Numbered from the stretch's first letter, positions 51,238-59,981 are shown. The stretch: 64,000 bases of DNA from Streptomyces finlayi (GCF_014216315.1 NZ_CP045702.1:2294001-2358000), one strand, 5' to 3'. The notes: generated by a model from the sequence alone, not told the origin. Translations and numbers: made by a program.

Positions 51238-51999
51238 CTACTTGACCGCCAGCACCAGACTGTCCGACGGCGAGGCCCAGACCGTACGCGCCTCGGCGAA
51301 GCCCGCCTCGCGCAGCGTGCGGGCGTGCCACTCGGCGGACGGCATGTCGCCGTCGGCGTGCTCACCGTAGATCTCGAACCGCTCGGCGGTCGGCGCGGCG
51401 AGCACCGGGTCCTTGGCGGCGAGGGCCCACCAGTCCGCCCAGTCCAGGACCCCCTCGGCCTTGGCGCGGTCCATCCCGGCGTGCCGGTGGGCGCGTTCGG
51501 CCGCGTTGATACGCGGGGTGTCGGCGTCGATCATCCGGTCGGCGTTCATGAACAAACCGCCGTCCCGCACGAGTTGGCCGATGTGCCCGTACAGTGCGGC
51601 CAGCGGCTCGCTGTGCAGCCAGTGCAGCGCGGTGGCGGTCAGGACGGCGTCGTACGAGTCGAAGGGCAGCCGCTCCGCCCAGGAGCGATCCTTCAGATCG
51701 GCGGTGACGAAGGTGACCCGGCCGTCGCCCTCGAAGGTGCCGCGGGCGATCGCGAGCAGCGCCGGGTCGAGGTCGACTCCCGTACTGGTCGCCTTCGGGA
51801 ACCGCTTGAGGAGCCGGTCCGTGATACTTCCCGTACCGCAGGCCAGATCGAGAACGCGCGGCTCGGACCCCACCACGGCCTCGACCATGTCGAGCATCAC
51901 CCGGAACCGCTCCTCGCGGTCCGGCATGTACCACTCCTGCTGGCGGTCCCAGCTCGCCTGCCATGCCGGCCAGTCGGCGCCCGTCACTGTTTCCGTCAC
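51238..51999 (-). CDS. Class I SAM-dependent methyltransferase
   Basis: A 253-residue methyltransferase with SAM motif I RVLDLACGTGSITDRLL, the acidic loop TGVDLDPALLAIAR and post-motif VTADLKDRSW and LTATALHWLH, similar to trans-aconitate-type and small-molecule methyltransferases. GTG 51999 is chosen for GGAGG 6 nt upstream. Substrate unknown. It is divergent from the CGNR regulator, which may control it. Confidence 0.85.
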   Translation of the reverse strand: MTETVTGADWPAWQASWDRQQEWYMPDREERFRVMLDMVEAVVGSEPRVLDLACGTGSITDRLLKRFPKATSTGVDLDPALLAIARGTFEGDGRVTFVTADLKDRSWAERLPFDSYDAVLTATALHWLHSEPLAALYGHIGQLVRDGGLFMNADRMIDADTPRINAAERAHRHAGMDRAKAEGVLDWADWWALAAKDPVLAAPTAERFEIYGEHADGDMPSAEWHARTLREAGFAEARTVWASPSDSLVLAVK

Positions 52000-52105
52000 C
52001 TGAACCTCCACGTCGTACTCTTCACATCCGTAATACCCAATTACGGAAACCACCCATTACACTGGTCAATGCATCGACCTTAGACCGACGCCGTAAGGAC
52101 TACAA

Positions 52106-52735
52106 GTGGAATTGGCCTATTACTCGGACTATGCCGTGCGTCTGGTCAACACCGAGGAGCCGGCCCGCAACAAGGACGCCCTCACCTCGGTCGATGCCGT
52201 CCGGGAGCTCTTCGGCGCCAATGCGCAGGCCGCGCGGCGGGCGACCGACGCGGACGTGACACGGTTCCGGTCGGTACGGGCGAGGCTGCGCGCGGTCTTC
52301 CAGGCGGCGGACGGCGGCGACGAGACGCTCGCGGTCGACCTGCTCAACTCACTGCTCCTGGAATTCCCGGTGAGCCCGCAGATCTCCGGACACGACACCA
52401 GGGACGAGGACGGCAAGCCGGACTGGCACATGCATCTGGCCGACCACCCCTCGAACGCGACGGCCGGATACGCCGCCATCGCGGTGATGGGCCTGGCCTT
52501 CCACCTCACCTCGAACGGGGTGGACCGGCTCGGCCTGTGCGAGGCGGCACCGTGCCGCAACGCCTACCTGGACACCTCGACCAACCGCTCACGGCGCTAC
52601 TGCTCGGACCGCTGCGCGACCCGGGCCAATGTGGCCGCCTACCGGGCCCGCAAGCGCCTGGAGACGGAACGGTCGGCGGAGACGAGCCTCAGCGCGGACG
52701 CCGCCCAGCCCAGCCGGCCGAACACCGTCCTCTGA
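52106..52735 (+). CDS. CGNR zinc-finger (ABATE) regulator
   Basis: A 209-residue protein with an N-terminal ABATE domain (YYSDYAVRLVNTEE, ARLRAVFQAADGGDE) and a C-terminal CGNR-type zinc finger. The finger reads LGLCEAAPCRNAYLDTSTNR then RRYCSDRCATRANVAAYRAR. Such proteins are stress-linked transcription regulators. GTG 52106 with AAGGA 6 nt upstream. Its last 97 bp overlap the 3' end of sodX on the other strand. Confidence 0.9.
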   Translation: MELAYYSDYAVRLVNTEEPARNKDALTSVDAVRELFGANAQAARRATDADVTRFRSVRARLRAVFQAADGGDETLAVDLLNSLLLEFPVSPQISGHDTRDEDGKPDWHMHLADHPSNATAGYAAIAVMGLAFHLTSNGVDRLGLCEAAPCRNAYLDTSTNRSRRYCSDRCATRANVAAYRARKRLETERSAETSLSADAAQPSRPNTVL

Positions 52736-53070
52736 TCCCGCTTCGGCGGCCGGTAGCGCGCCCGCACCCGGGCGAGCACCAGTTCCTCGGGCACGGTCCC
52801 GTAATCCGTACTGTCCCCACCCGCGAACGTGTTGTCCCCGAGCACCCACCAGCCGCCCCGGCGGCGCTCGGCGGCACGCTTCACGACCAGCAGATCCTGC
52901 TGGAAGGGGTGCCGCAGGATCACCACGTCCCCGGGGCGTACGGGCGCCCCGAACTGCACGAGCAGCCAGTCCCCGTGGTAGAGGGTGGGCACCATCGAGG
53001 GCCCCGTCACCTCCACCACCTGGAACCGTGCGCGCGTCGGCCACCCACGCCCCTGCCTCAGCCCCGGCAT
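52639..53070 (-). CDS. sodX: Ni-SOD maturation protease SodX
   Basis: A 143-residue signal-peptidase-like protease that removes the SodN propeptide. The Ser-Lys dyad is visible: S25 in VTGPSMVPTLYHGD and K64 in DLLVVKRAAER, with GDNTFAGGDSTDYG as the C-terminal box. There is no transmembrane helix, in keeping with a cytosolic SodX. It is divergent from sodN by about 180 bp, and its C-terminal 32 codons overlap the CGNR gene. Confidence 0.9.
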   Translation of the reverse strand: MPGLRQGRGWPTRARFQVVEVTGPSMVPTLYHGDWLLVQFGAPVRPGDVVILRHPFQQDLLVVKRAAERRRGGWWVLGDNTFAGGDSTDYGTVPEELVLARVRARYRPPKRDQRTVFGRLGWAASALRLVSADRSVSRRLRAR

Positions 53071-53251
53071 CTCCCTGCCACCTCCTGGTCCGTCCTCCAG
53101 TACACGCCACCCATGACGCCCCGTACTTCCGGCCACTGGTCCCATCCTCACCCTGGACTTTTGGCCTAAGCCCATGGGGGCACCCGCAAAAAGCCGGGCC
53201 TTACGGAGTAATGTCCCACCTGAGAAGACGATCACGAGGAAGGACAGCTCC

Positions 53252-53647
53252 ATGCTTTCCCGCCTGTTTGCCCCCAAGGTGAAGGTCAGCGCACACTGCG
53301 ACCTGCCCTGCGGTGTGTACGACCCGGCCCAGGCCCGCATCGAGGCGGAGTCCGTCAAGGCCGTCCAGGAGAAGTACCAGGCCAACGAGGACGCGGACTT
53401 CCGCACGCGCGCCGTTCTGATCAAGGAACAGCGCGCCGAGCTCGCGAAGCACCACGTCTCGGTGCTCTGGAGCGACTACTTCAAGCCCCCGCACTTCGAG
53501 AAGTACCCGGAGCTGCACCAGCTGGTCAACGACACCCTGAAGGCGCTCTCCGCGGCCAAGGGCTCGAACGACCCGGCGACGGGCCAGAAGGCTCTGGACC
53601 TGATTGCCCAGATCGACGCCATCTTCTGGGAGACCAAGAAGGCTTGA
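53252..53647 (+). CDS. sodN: Nickel superoxide dismutase SodN
   Basis: A 131-residue precursor. Fourteen residues (MLSRLFAPKVKVSA) are removed to expose H15-C16-D-L-P-C20, the nickel hook, giving a 117-residue mature enzyme that dismutates superoxide in the cytoplasm. The C-terminus WETKKA is intact although an integrase gene begins to overlap the locus 7 bp later. Expression is normally nickel-dependent; I could not assign a Nur site with confidence in the upstream region. Confidence 0.97.
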   Translation: MLSRLFAPKVKVSAHCDLPCGVYDPAQARIEAESVKAVQEKYQANEDADFRTRAVLIKEQRAELAKHHVSVLWSDYFKPPHFEKYPELHQLVNDTLKALSAAKGSNDPATGQKALDLIAQIDAIFWETKKA

Positions 53648-53654
53648 TCTCTGG

Positions 53655-54809
53655 TTAGGCCGTCTGACCTGCGGTTTCGCTGGTCACATCGCCTACCGGT
53701 CCGCACCCGGTCCGCAGGCCGCCGAGAACGGCGTCCATAACGGTCCGGGTGCGGTCTTCTTCGCCCGGCCAAAGGTGCGCGTAGATCCGCAGCGTGATGA
53801 CGGCGGACGCGTGGCCGAGGACCATCTGGACCTGCTTGACGCTCGCCCCGCCCGCGATGAGCGCGGAGGCGTAGAAGTGCCGCAGGTCGTGGGTCACCAG
53901 GTGCGGCAGCTCGACGGACTTGCGGCCCTCGCGCCCGGCCGCCTCGTTCTCCGCCGCTTGGAGCGCCTTGCGGGCACAGTTCCACTCGGCCTTCCACCGT
54001 CGGTAGTTCAGCGGCTCCCCCTCCTCCATCGTGAACAGCCACTCCGTGGAGGGGCGCGCGGCGAGGTGCCCGAGGAGCGCGTCTGTGACGACCTCTCCCA
54101 CCGGAACCGTCCGCCGGGACTTGGCGGTCTTCGGCGGACCGATCTTCCCCGACTGCAGCCTCTGCCGCTCCACGCGGATGCTGCCGGCCTTGAAGTCGAT
54201 GTCCGCCACCTTGAGGCCGAGCAACTCCCCTATCCGCAGACCTGATCCGGCGAGCGTGACGACGGCCGCGCGGATATACGGCGGCATCACGCGCGCCATG
54301 GCCTCGACCTGGGCGACGGTGGGCGGGGTGACCTCCTCGTCCGGAATGACCGGGAGGGTGATCCGGCGGCACGGACTGGAGGCGATGACCTTGTCGTCCA
54401 CGGCCGCCGTCATGAGACGTACGAGGACGTCATAGACGTTTCGCACACTGCCGGGGGCGAGCTGATCGGACAGGTGCTTGAAGAGCACCTGTATGTCATT
54501 GCGGCGTATCGCCGCCAGTGAGCGCGCACCCAACGCCGGTACAAGGTGGAGCCGCAGCGCATTGTCCGTGATGCGCTCACCCGCCTCGCTGGCGATGAGC
54601 GAGCCCTGCCACCTCTCGGCGTATTTAGCGAAGGTGATGCGACCGGCGCGCGGGTCGACGTACTGACCGGTGACCACGCTGGCCGTGACCTCGTCGAGCC
54701 AGCGCTGGGCGTCGAGCTTCCGGTCGAAGTGGCGGGCGTGCTCCTTGCCGTCGAGGTCGCGGTAGCGGGCCCGCCATTTACCGTTGGGCCGCTTCTGGAC
54801 GTTCGCCAA
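53655..54809 (-). CDS. Tyrosine site-specific integrase
   Basis: A 384-residue phage-type integrase: arm-binding N-domain (NGKWRARYRDLDGKEHARHF), SAM-like core-binding domain, and catalytic domain with R192 (SGLRIGEL), H307 and R310 (THDLRHFYAS), H333 (LGHAS) and Y343 (RIYAHLW). All catalytic residues are present. Its stop is 7 bp from the sodN stop, so the attachment core is expected there. The C-terminal tail after the Tyr is about 40 residues. Confidence 0.95.
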   Translation of the reverse strand: MANVQKRPNGKWRARYRDLDGKEHARHFDRKLDAQRWLDEVTASVVTGQYVDPRAGRITFAKYAERWQGSLIASEAGERITDNALRLHLVPALGARSLAAIRRNDIQVLFKHLSDQLAPGSVRNVYDVLVRLMTAAVDDKVIASSPCRRITLPVIPDEEVTPPTVAQVEAMARVMPPYIRAAVVTLAGSGLRIGELLGLKVADIDFKAGSIRVERQRLQSGKIGPPKTAKSRRTVPVGEVVTDALLGHLAARPSTEWLFTMEEGEPLNYRRWKAEWNCARKALQAAENEAAGREGRKSVELPHLVTHDLRHFYASALIAGGASVKQVQMVLGHASAVITLRIYAHLWPGEEDRTRTVMDAVLGGLRTGCGPVGDVTSETAGQTA

Positions 54810-54833
54810 GTGACTTCTCCTTCGTGCTGGTTG

Positions 54834-55334
54834 TCAGTAGTGACCCCCGTCCTCGATGTCGCCGCTGAGGACACGGGCGTCTCGCTCGTCTCCCATGAGG
54901 CGGAGGCATTGCTCGTGGATCGCCCGCGAGCTGTCCGGGTGTGCCTTGATGTGGCCGGCGACGGCGACCACAGCACGGTGCAGACGATCGCGGGCGTCAC
55001 GGGTTTCGTAGAACGCTTCGACGGCTTCCTGAACGAGCCGTCGGCTGTCGACGTCGAGCCCTTCGAGGGGCGGTGACATCAGCTCTTCGAGGGGGAGCTC
55101 GAAGACGCGGGAGAAGGCGAGCGCTTCGTCGAGGTTGATCCGCCTGCGGGGTGATCCGTTCTCGATGCGCCAGACAGCCGTCTGGTTCATCTTCACGCCC
55201 GCTCTGGTCACCCGCTCGGCCAGCTCGGTCGTGCTCCAGCCTCTGACCTCGCGCTCCAGGGCCACGCGGCCCGCCACGTTGCCTTCGCTGTAGAGCAGCG
55301 GCACTTCGCCGCCCTCGGCCTTCTCGCTTGCCAT
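54834..55334 (-). CDS. XRE-family HTH regulator of the element
   Basis: A 166-residue protein with an N-terminal HTH (VRGWSTTELAERVTRAGVKMNQTAVWRIE, shown from about residue 30) and a helical C-terminal region (LVQEAVEAFYETRDARDRLH). It precedes the integrase by 24 bp on the same strand and probably controls excision genes. ATG 55334 is preferred, with GGAGG just upstream. It is divergent from the excisionase-like gene; the 55335-55454 gap must hold both promoters. Confidence 0.85.
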   Translation of the reverse strand: MASEKAEGGEVPLLYSEGNVAGRVALEREVRGWSTTELAERVTRAGVKMNQTAVWRIENGSPRRRINLDEALAFSRVFELPLEELMSPPLEGLDVDSRRLVQEAVEAFYETRDARDRLHRAVVAVAGHIKAHPDSSRAIHEQCLRLMGDERDARVLSGDIEDGGHY

Positions 55335-55454
55335 CGAACCTCCATCACGACCGTCGCTATCCAAATTGAAACATGGGCTTCCCGGTTTGGCTAACCGCCG
55401 ATCATGAGGTACTGATTATGCAGATCGAATCACCACCTAGCCGAATGGGAACGC

Positions 55455-55649
55455 ATGCGATACCTGACCACCGCCGAGGTCGCCGAGCGCTACCGCACCG
55501 CCGAGAGCACCGTCCGCTACTGGCGCCAGCTCAAGAAGGGGCCGCGCGGCATCAAGGTCGGCAAGCGGGTGCTCTACCCCGAGGCCGAACTTCTGCGCTA
55601 TGAGGGCGCGCTGATCAACGGCGAGCACGAGTGGGGCCTGGCCTCATGA
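55455..55649 (+). CDS. Excisionase-like HTH protein
   Basis: A 64-residue MerR/excisionase-type winged helix: MRYLTTAEVAERYRTAESTV, then RYWRQLKKGPRGIKVGKRVLYPEAELLRY in outline. This is the usual size and motif of the recombination directionality factor in actinomycete integrative elements, bending DNA near the attachment sites. Confidence 0.85.
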   Translation: MRYLTTAEVAERYRTAESTVRYWRQLKKGPRGIKVGKRVLYPEAELLRYEGALINGEHEWGLAS

Positions 55650-55678
55650 GCCGCCGCCGCCCCGCCCGGACACAGGAA

Positions 55679-55782
55679 CGGCCCCCGGCGCGCCAACGCC
55701 GAGGGCCGGGAATTCCCCTGCACATCGCCCATTCCTGAACGATCGAACCGGTGGGGGCGAGACCTTGCCGTCTCGCCCCCAC
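55679..55782 (+). promoter_or_regulatory. Tandem hairpins upstream of DUF3631 gene
   Basis: CGGCCCCCGGCG pairs with CGCCGAGGGCCG (55679-55708, one mismatch). Then a perfect 13-bp stem, GTGGGGGCGAGAC/GTCTCGCCCCCAC (55751-55782, 6-nt loop), ends 15 nt before the DUF3631 start codon. The second hairpin is strong enough to terminate transcription arriving from the excisionase gene. It could act as attenuator. Confidence 0.6.
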
Positions 55783-55797
55783 CCGAGAGGAACAGCT

Positions 55798-57237
55798 ATG
55801 GGAGACCCTACGTCCCCCGCCGCCTCGAACACATCCGGTGTTGTCTGGCCGCCCATCGCAGTCCCGGGCCAGGGCCTGCCTCGTGACCGGGAAGCACGCC
55901 CCGCCGTCGGAGGCCCGGCCACCGATGCTCCGCACCGGAGCACGCGCGATTCGCGACCTGGCAAGGTCAGTGCCCCGACGACCGCGTCGGGCAGCGCAGG
56001 CGATCCTGCTCCAGGCGGACCAGAACCCCATGACGGCGGCGGGGCGGCAGGCGAAGGCACCGGGCTGCTGGACGACCTCCGCACGGCGATCGGGCGGTAC
56101 GTGGTGCTGCCGAGCGACGAGGCCCTGACCGCCGTCACCCTCTGGGTCGCGGCCTCCCACATCCAGCCCGGCCTCCAGCACGCGCCACGGCTGGCGGTGG
56201 TCGGGCCGACCAAGGGGTGCGGCAAGTCCCGTCTCCTGGACGTTCTCTACGAGACCGTCCACCAGCCGATGATGACGGTGAACACCTCCCCCGCCGTCGT
56301 CTTCCGCGTCATCGGCAAGAACCCGCCGACGCTGCTGGTGGACGAGGCCGACACCATCTTCGGCCCCAAGGCAGGCGACAAGGAGGACCTGCGCGGCCTG
56401 CTGAACGCCGGGCACCAGCGCAACCGGCCCGCCTGGCGGATCTCCGGGCCGGAGCACAAGCCGACCGCGTTCCCCACCTTCGCCATGGCGGCGCTGGCCG
56501 GCATCGGCGACCTGCCGGACACGATCATGGACCGCGCGATCGTCATCCGCATGCAGAAGCGCAAGCCGGGCGAGCGGATCACCCCATTCCGCTCCCGGTA
56601 CTCCGTCCCGGAACTGCACGCGCTTCGCGACCGGCTGGCCGACTGGCTGGTCCCGCTGCGCGGCACCGTCGCGGGTGCGGTGCCGAAGATGCCCGTCGAG
56701 GACCGCGCCGCCGACACATGGGAGCCGCTCGTCATCGTCGCCGATCTCGCCGGCGGGCACTGGCCAGCGCGGGCACGTGCCGCCTGCCTGGCGATGACGC
56801 GCAACGAGGTGGTCCAGGACGAGCAGACGACGCTGAAGACCCGGCTGCTGCGTGACATCCGCCGTGTCTTCGATCAGGAAGGCGGCAGGGAGGCTCTGCG
56901 CAGTCAGGACCTGCTCGCCGTGCTGATCCAGGACGCCGAGGCACCGTGGGCGGAGTACGGCACGAAGGGTCTGAACGCGTACCACTTGGCGAATCTGCTG
57001 CGCGACTTCGGCATCAGCCCGGCCAACCAACGGTTCGAGAACGGCAGGCAGGCCAAGGCGTACGCCCGTAACCAGTTCGTGGACGCCTGGGCCCGCTACT
57101 GCCCTGCCCCCGCCGCATCGGTACCCACCGCCGAGATCACGGCACGTCCGGCCCAGGGCAGGCCACCCGCCCCTCCGTCCGGGACGCTGCCCACCGGCCC
57201 GCCGGGAGGGCCCGCAGGGCCCAGGCCCACTCGCTGA
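55798..57237 (+). CDS. DUF3631 P-loop ATPase
   Basis: A 479-residue protein. A disordered N-terminal 90 residues precede a P-loop ATPase with Walker A GPTKGCGKSRLLD and Walker B PPTLLVDEADTIF, then the DUF3631 region (RSQDLLAVLIQDAEAPWAEYG, LRDFGISPANQRF) and a Pro-rich tail. DUF3631 proteins are common on actinobacterial plasmids and integrative elements and are thought to help replication or primase function. ATG 55798 has GAGG 7 nt upstream. No separate replication initiator is present, so this may be the element's only replication-linked protein. Confidence 0.88.
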   Translation: MGDPTSPAASNTSGVVWPPIAVPGQGLPRDREARPAVGGPATDAPHRSTRDSRPGKVSAPTTASGSAGDPAPGGPEPHDGGGAAGEGTGLLDDLRTAIGRYVVLPSDEALTAVTLWVAASHIQPGLQHAPRLAVVGPTKGCGKSRLLDVLYETVHQPMMTVNTSPAVVFRVIGKNPPTLLVDEADTIFGPKAGDKEDLRGLLNAGHQRNRPAWRISGPEHKPTAFPTFAMAALAGIGDLPDTIMDRAIVIRMQKRKPGERITPFRSRYSVPELHALRDRLADWLVPLRGTVAGAVPKMPVEDRAADTWEPLVIVADLAGGHWPARARAACLAMTRNEVVQDEQTTLKTRLLRDIRRVFDQEGGREALRSQDLLAVLIQDAEAPWAEYGTKGLNAYHLANLLRDFGISPANQRFENGRQAKAYARNQFVDAWARYCPAPAASVPTAEITARPAQGRPPAPPSGTLPTGPPGGPAGPRPTR

Positions 57238-57257
57238 CACCAGGTCCGCATCAATCC

Positions 57258-57383
57258 GTCGCATCCGTCCCCGCGCAGGTCAGCGCGGGGACGGATCTCC
57301 TCGCCGTTACGGATCACTCCGTACCTGCGGCTCTCTCCGTACCTGTGCTGACCAGCCACGCGACGGATGCGACGGATGCGACG
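57258..57383. other. Candidate oriT / repeat-rich region before mob genes
   Basis: Gap between the DUF3631 and MobC-like genes. It contains a 14-bp stem ATCCGTCCCCGCGC/GCGCGGGGACGGAT (57263-57296), direct repeats TCCGTACCTG at 57318 and 57336, and two tandem CGACGGATG units at 57361-57378. GTCGCATCCGTC (57258-57269) is the exact complement of GACGGATGCGAC at 57362 and again at 57371. Inverted repeats next to mobilization genes are the usual form of a transfer origin. Confidence 0.6.
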
Positions 57384-57416
57384 AAGCCCCACCCCCACGA
57401 CTGACGGAGCACCACC

Positions 57417-58127
57417 ATGCCCGAATCGAATGCCCACGACACCACCTCCCGCCGCCGCAGGAAACTGTTCAGCCTCACCCGACGACCAGCAGCAAGCTGG
57501 AGCGAACGAGCCTCTAACGAGGCTTCGTCCGCGCTTGCCCCCGCCCCAGGGGTGGCGGAGGACAAGGCCGAGCGCCAGGGGGCACCCGAGCCGGAGGAGG
57601 GGGCGGCCGGGGACTCTCGCCGGCCCGCAGCCGACCCCGTAGTTCCTCGCAATCCGCCGGCAGCCGATGTCCCGCTGCTCGTCGAGCAGCCGTCCTGGCG
57701 GGATATCGACGCGCCCGTCCTGCCCGCGCAGATGAACCGCAAGCGCACCGTCGAGAAGCGCGACCAGGAGAAGACCATCCGCTTCACGCGCACCGCGGTC
57801 CAGGTGATCAGCGCCGCTGCTCACCAGCGCGGTCAGAGGTTCGCCGGATTCGTCGGAGACGCCGCCCTGGCTGTTGCCCAGGGCAAAGCGGGGATGGTCG
57901 GCAGTCCGGAGGACGATCCTCTGCGCCCGCTGATCGAGGCCGTAGAGGCGCACACGGTCGCGCTGAACCGCATCGGCGGCAACCTCAACCAGATCACCGC
58001 AGCCATCAACCGAGGAACCGTGCCCGAGCGCGCCGAGGCGGTTCTGGACCGCGTCGAGCAAGCAGCACAGAACAGCTTCCACCTCATCGACCAGCTCTTG
58101 GCGGACGGCACGGCTCATGGTTCCTGA
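57417..58127 (+). CDS. MobC-like relaxosome protein
   Basis: A 236-residue protein. The first 110 residues are basic then Pro/Ala-rich. The conserved C-terminal part (KTIRFTRTAVQVISAAAHQR, then ALNRIGGNLNQITAAINRG) is the MobC/relaxosome accessory signature in which the RIGxNxNQ motif is diagnostic. It should help the relaxase bind oriT. The relaxase start lies 11 bp inside its 3' end. Confidence 0.85.
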   Translation: MPESNAHDTTSRRRRKLFSLTRRPAASWSERASNEASSALAPAPGVAEDKAERQGAPEPEEGAAGDSRRPAADPVVPRNPPAADVPLLVEQPSWRDIDAPVLPAQMNRKRTVEKRDQEKTIRFTRTAVQVISAAAHQRGQRFAGFVGDAALAVAQGKAGMVGSPEDDPLRPLIEAVEAHTVALNRIGGNLNQITAAINRGTVPERAEAVLDRVEQAAQNSFHLIDQLLADGTAHGS

Positions 58128-59814
58128 CGTCTCCACCGGCTCCGACAGCCGCGGACTGATCGCCTACCTCTTCGGCCCCGGCCGCCGCGACGAGCACACC
58201 AGCCCCCACATCGTCGCCGCCTGGGACATGGCCGGCGCTCCCGACCCCGGCCACGACCCGGCAGTCACCTACTCCCAGCTCGCCAAGCGCCTCGACCACC
58301 ACGTCGACCTACGCACCCGCGAGCTGGGCGGGAAGAAGCCAGCGCAGCACGTCTGGCACTGCCCGGTCCGCACCGCCCCCGGTGACCGCTACCTCACCGA
58401 CGCCGAGTGGGCCGACGTCGCCCGCCGCGTCGTGCACGCCACAGGCATCGCCCCCGACGGCGACGAAAAGGCATGCCGATGGATCGCGGTCCGCCACGCC
58501 GACGACCACATCCACATCATGGCGACCACCGTCCGCGCCGACGGACGCCGCCCACGCACCCACCAGGACGGCCGACGGGCACAAGCGGAGTGCCGCAGGA
58601 TCGAAACCGAGTTCGGCCTGCGCCGCCTGAAGTCCGGTGACCTCACGGCTCCCCGTACCCCCACCGGCGCCGAACGCGCCAAGGCCGAGCGTCAAGGCCA
58701 GACGATCACGGCACGACAGTGGCTGCGCGAGCGGGCCTACGCGGTCGCCGCCGCCGTACACACCGAGGCCGACTACTTCACCGTGCTCCAATCCCTCGGC
58801 ATCAAGGTCAAGACACGCCTCGGCCCCGAGAGCGGCGACGTGATCGGCTACAGCCTCGCCGCGCCCAGCGACATCAACAGCGCCGGCGAACCCGTCTGGT
58901 ACGGCGGCTCCAAGCTCGCCCCCGACCTCTCCATCAACCGCCTCCGCGAACGCCTGCCCGACCAGGAGGTGACCGACCGGCCCCGGTTCGCGGCAGATCC
59001 CGCCGAGCCGTGGCAGCACACCATCATGGCGATACGCACGGCACGCACCGTCCTCGACTCCGACGACGACGCTGCTGCCCAGGCCCACCTCGCTGCCTTC
59101 GGCGACGCCCTCTACAACATCGCCAGCGCCACACCCGGCCCGCACCGAGCAGAGCTACGCGCAGCGGCCACGGCGTTCAACCGAGCCCGCCGATCCGCCA
59201 CCCGCGCGGACCACCAGGCCGCCACCTCCCTTCGCCAAGCCGCCAAGGAACTCGCCTACGCCTCCAACGAACCGGGCGGACTAGCCATCGCCCTACTCTT
59301 CGCCACCGTGCACCTGGCCCGCGCCGCCGCCACGTGGCACGAACAGCGCGGCCACGAACAGCAGGCCGCTGCGGCCGAGGAAGCCTTCCGCCACCTCCAG
59401 GCGGGCTACCAGCAGGCCGCCGCACCCGCCTTGGCGGAGCTCGCCCATCGCGCACCACGAGCCGCAACCACCCGCCGCTTCGAGCAGGACGTGCGCGCGG
59501 CCCTCCCCGACCACGCCGACCGGATTCTCACCGACCCCACGTGGACCGCCCTGACCACAACCCTCGCCCAAGCCGAAACCGCTGGCCACAACCCTCGACG
59601 TGTCCTGACCGAGGTGAGCGCCCAACGAGAGCTCGACAGCGCCGAGCGCCCCGCGGAGGTCCTCACCTGGCGCATCGCCGCCCAACCGAACCGGCGGACA
59701 CAAGCCGCTCGCAGGCAAAGCGCCATCAGTGGCACATCGGCCAGGTCCGCCACGCCACGCCATCCGGCTACGCCAGTGGTTAAGAGGCCCGAGGAGCGCA
59801 GTCGGCACCGTTGA
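58117..59814 (+). CDS. Relaxase/mobilization nuclease
   Basis: A 565-residue relaxase. The N-terminal domain contains a histidine cluster RHADDHIHIMA (H127, H131, H133) that coordinates the metal, and a candidate nucleophile near Y17 in LIAYLFG. The rest is helical and Ala/Arg-rich, probably DNA-binding or a degenerate second domain (RARAAATWHEQRGHEQQAAA-like stretches). It would nick oriT and pilot one strand into the recipient. Overlaps mobC by 11 bp. Confidence 0.88.
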   Translation: MVPDVSTGSDSRGLIAYLFGPGRRDEHTSPHIVAAWDMAGAPDPGHDPAVTYSQLAKRLDHHVDLRTRELGGKKPAQHVWHCPVRTAPGDRYLTDAEWADVARRVVHATGIAPDGDEKACRWIAVRHADDHIHIMATTVRADGRRPRTHQDGRRAQAECRRIETEFGLRRLKSGDLTAPRTPTGAERAKAERQGQTITARQWLRERAYAVAAAVHTEADYFTVLQSLGIKVKTRLGPESGDVIGYSLAAPSDINSAGEPVWYGGSKLAPDLSINRLRERLPDQEVTDRPRFAADPAEPWQHTIMAIRTARTVLDSDDDAAAQAHLAAFGDALYNIASATPGPHRAELRAAATAFNRARRSATRADHQAATSLRQAAKELAYASNEPGGLAIALLFATVHLARAAATWHEQRGHEQQAAAAEEAFRHLQAGYQQAAAPALAELAHRAPRAATTRRFEQDVRAALPDHADRILTDPTWTALTTTLAQAETAGHNPRRVLTEVSAQRELDSAERPAEVLTWRIAAQPNRRTQAARRQSAISGTSARSATPRHPATPVVKRPEERSRHR

Positions 59815-59888
59815 CCCCGGTTTCTCCCTGCCAGATTCCCGACGAAGGGACCGGCAGGCGAAGGCCGGGCACATCCCCGGGTGCGACA

Positions 59889-59929
59889 CGTTCCCCGTGG
59901 GAACACCGGAAGTGTTCCCACGGGGAACG
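59889..59929. terminator. Strong terminator after relaxase
   Basis: A perfect 18-bp stem starting CGTTCCCCGTGGGAACAC with a 5-nt loop CGGAA (59907-59911), between the convergent stops at 59814 and 59982. Confidence 0.88.
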
Positions 59930-59981
59930 CCCACCCCTGAGGAGACGGAGCTTTCCGTTCAGTTCCGGATGGCGTACCAGA

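Larger units (their letters stand above)
53648..59929. mobile_element. Integrative mobilizable element inserted next to sodN
   Basis: Integrase, XRE regulator, excisionase-like HTH, DUF3631 ATPase, MobC-like protein and relaxase form a compact module starting directly after sodN. No TraB/FtsK conjugation protein, coupling protein or replication initiator is seen in this window, so it should need a helper to transfer. The interval given is a minimum. The cargo genes from 59982 to the right edge may also belong to it. The left attachment site probably lies at or in the 3' end of sodN; no second copy of that sequence was found before 64000. Confidence 0.7.

Noticed and set aside
53640..53700. 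tRNA gene as attachment site for the integrase
   Set aside because: No cloverleaf or T-loop sequence between sodN and the integrase.
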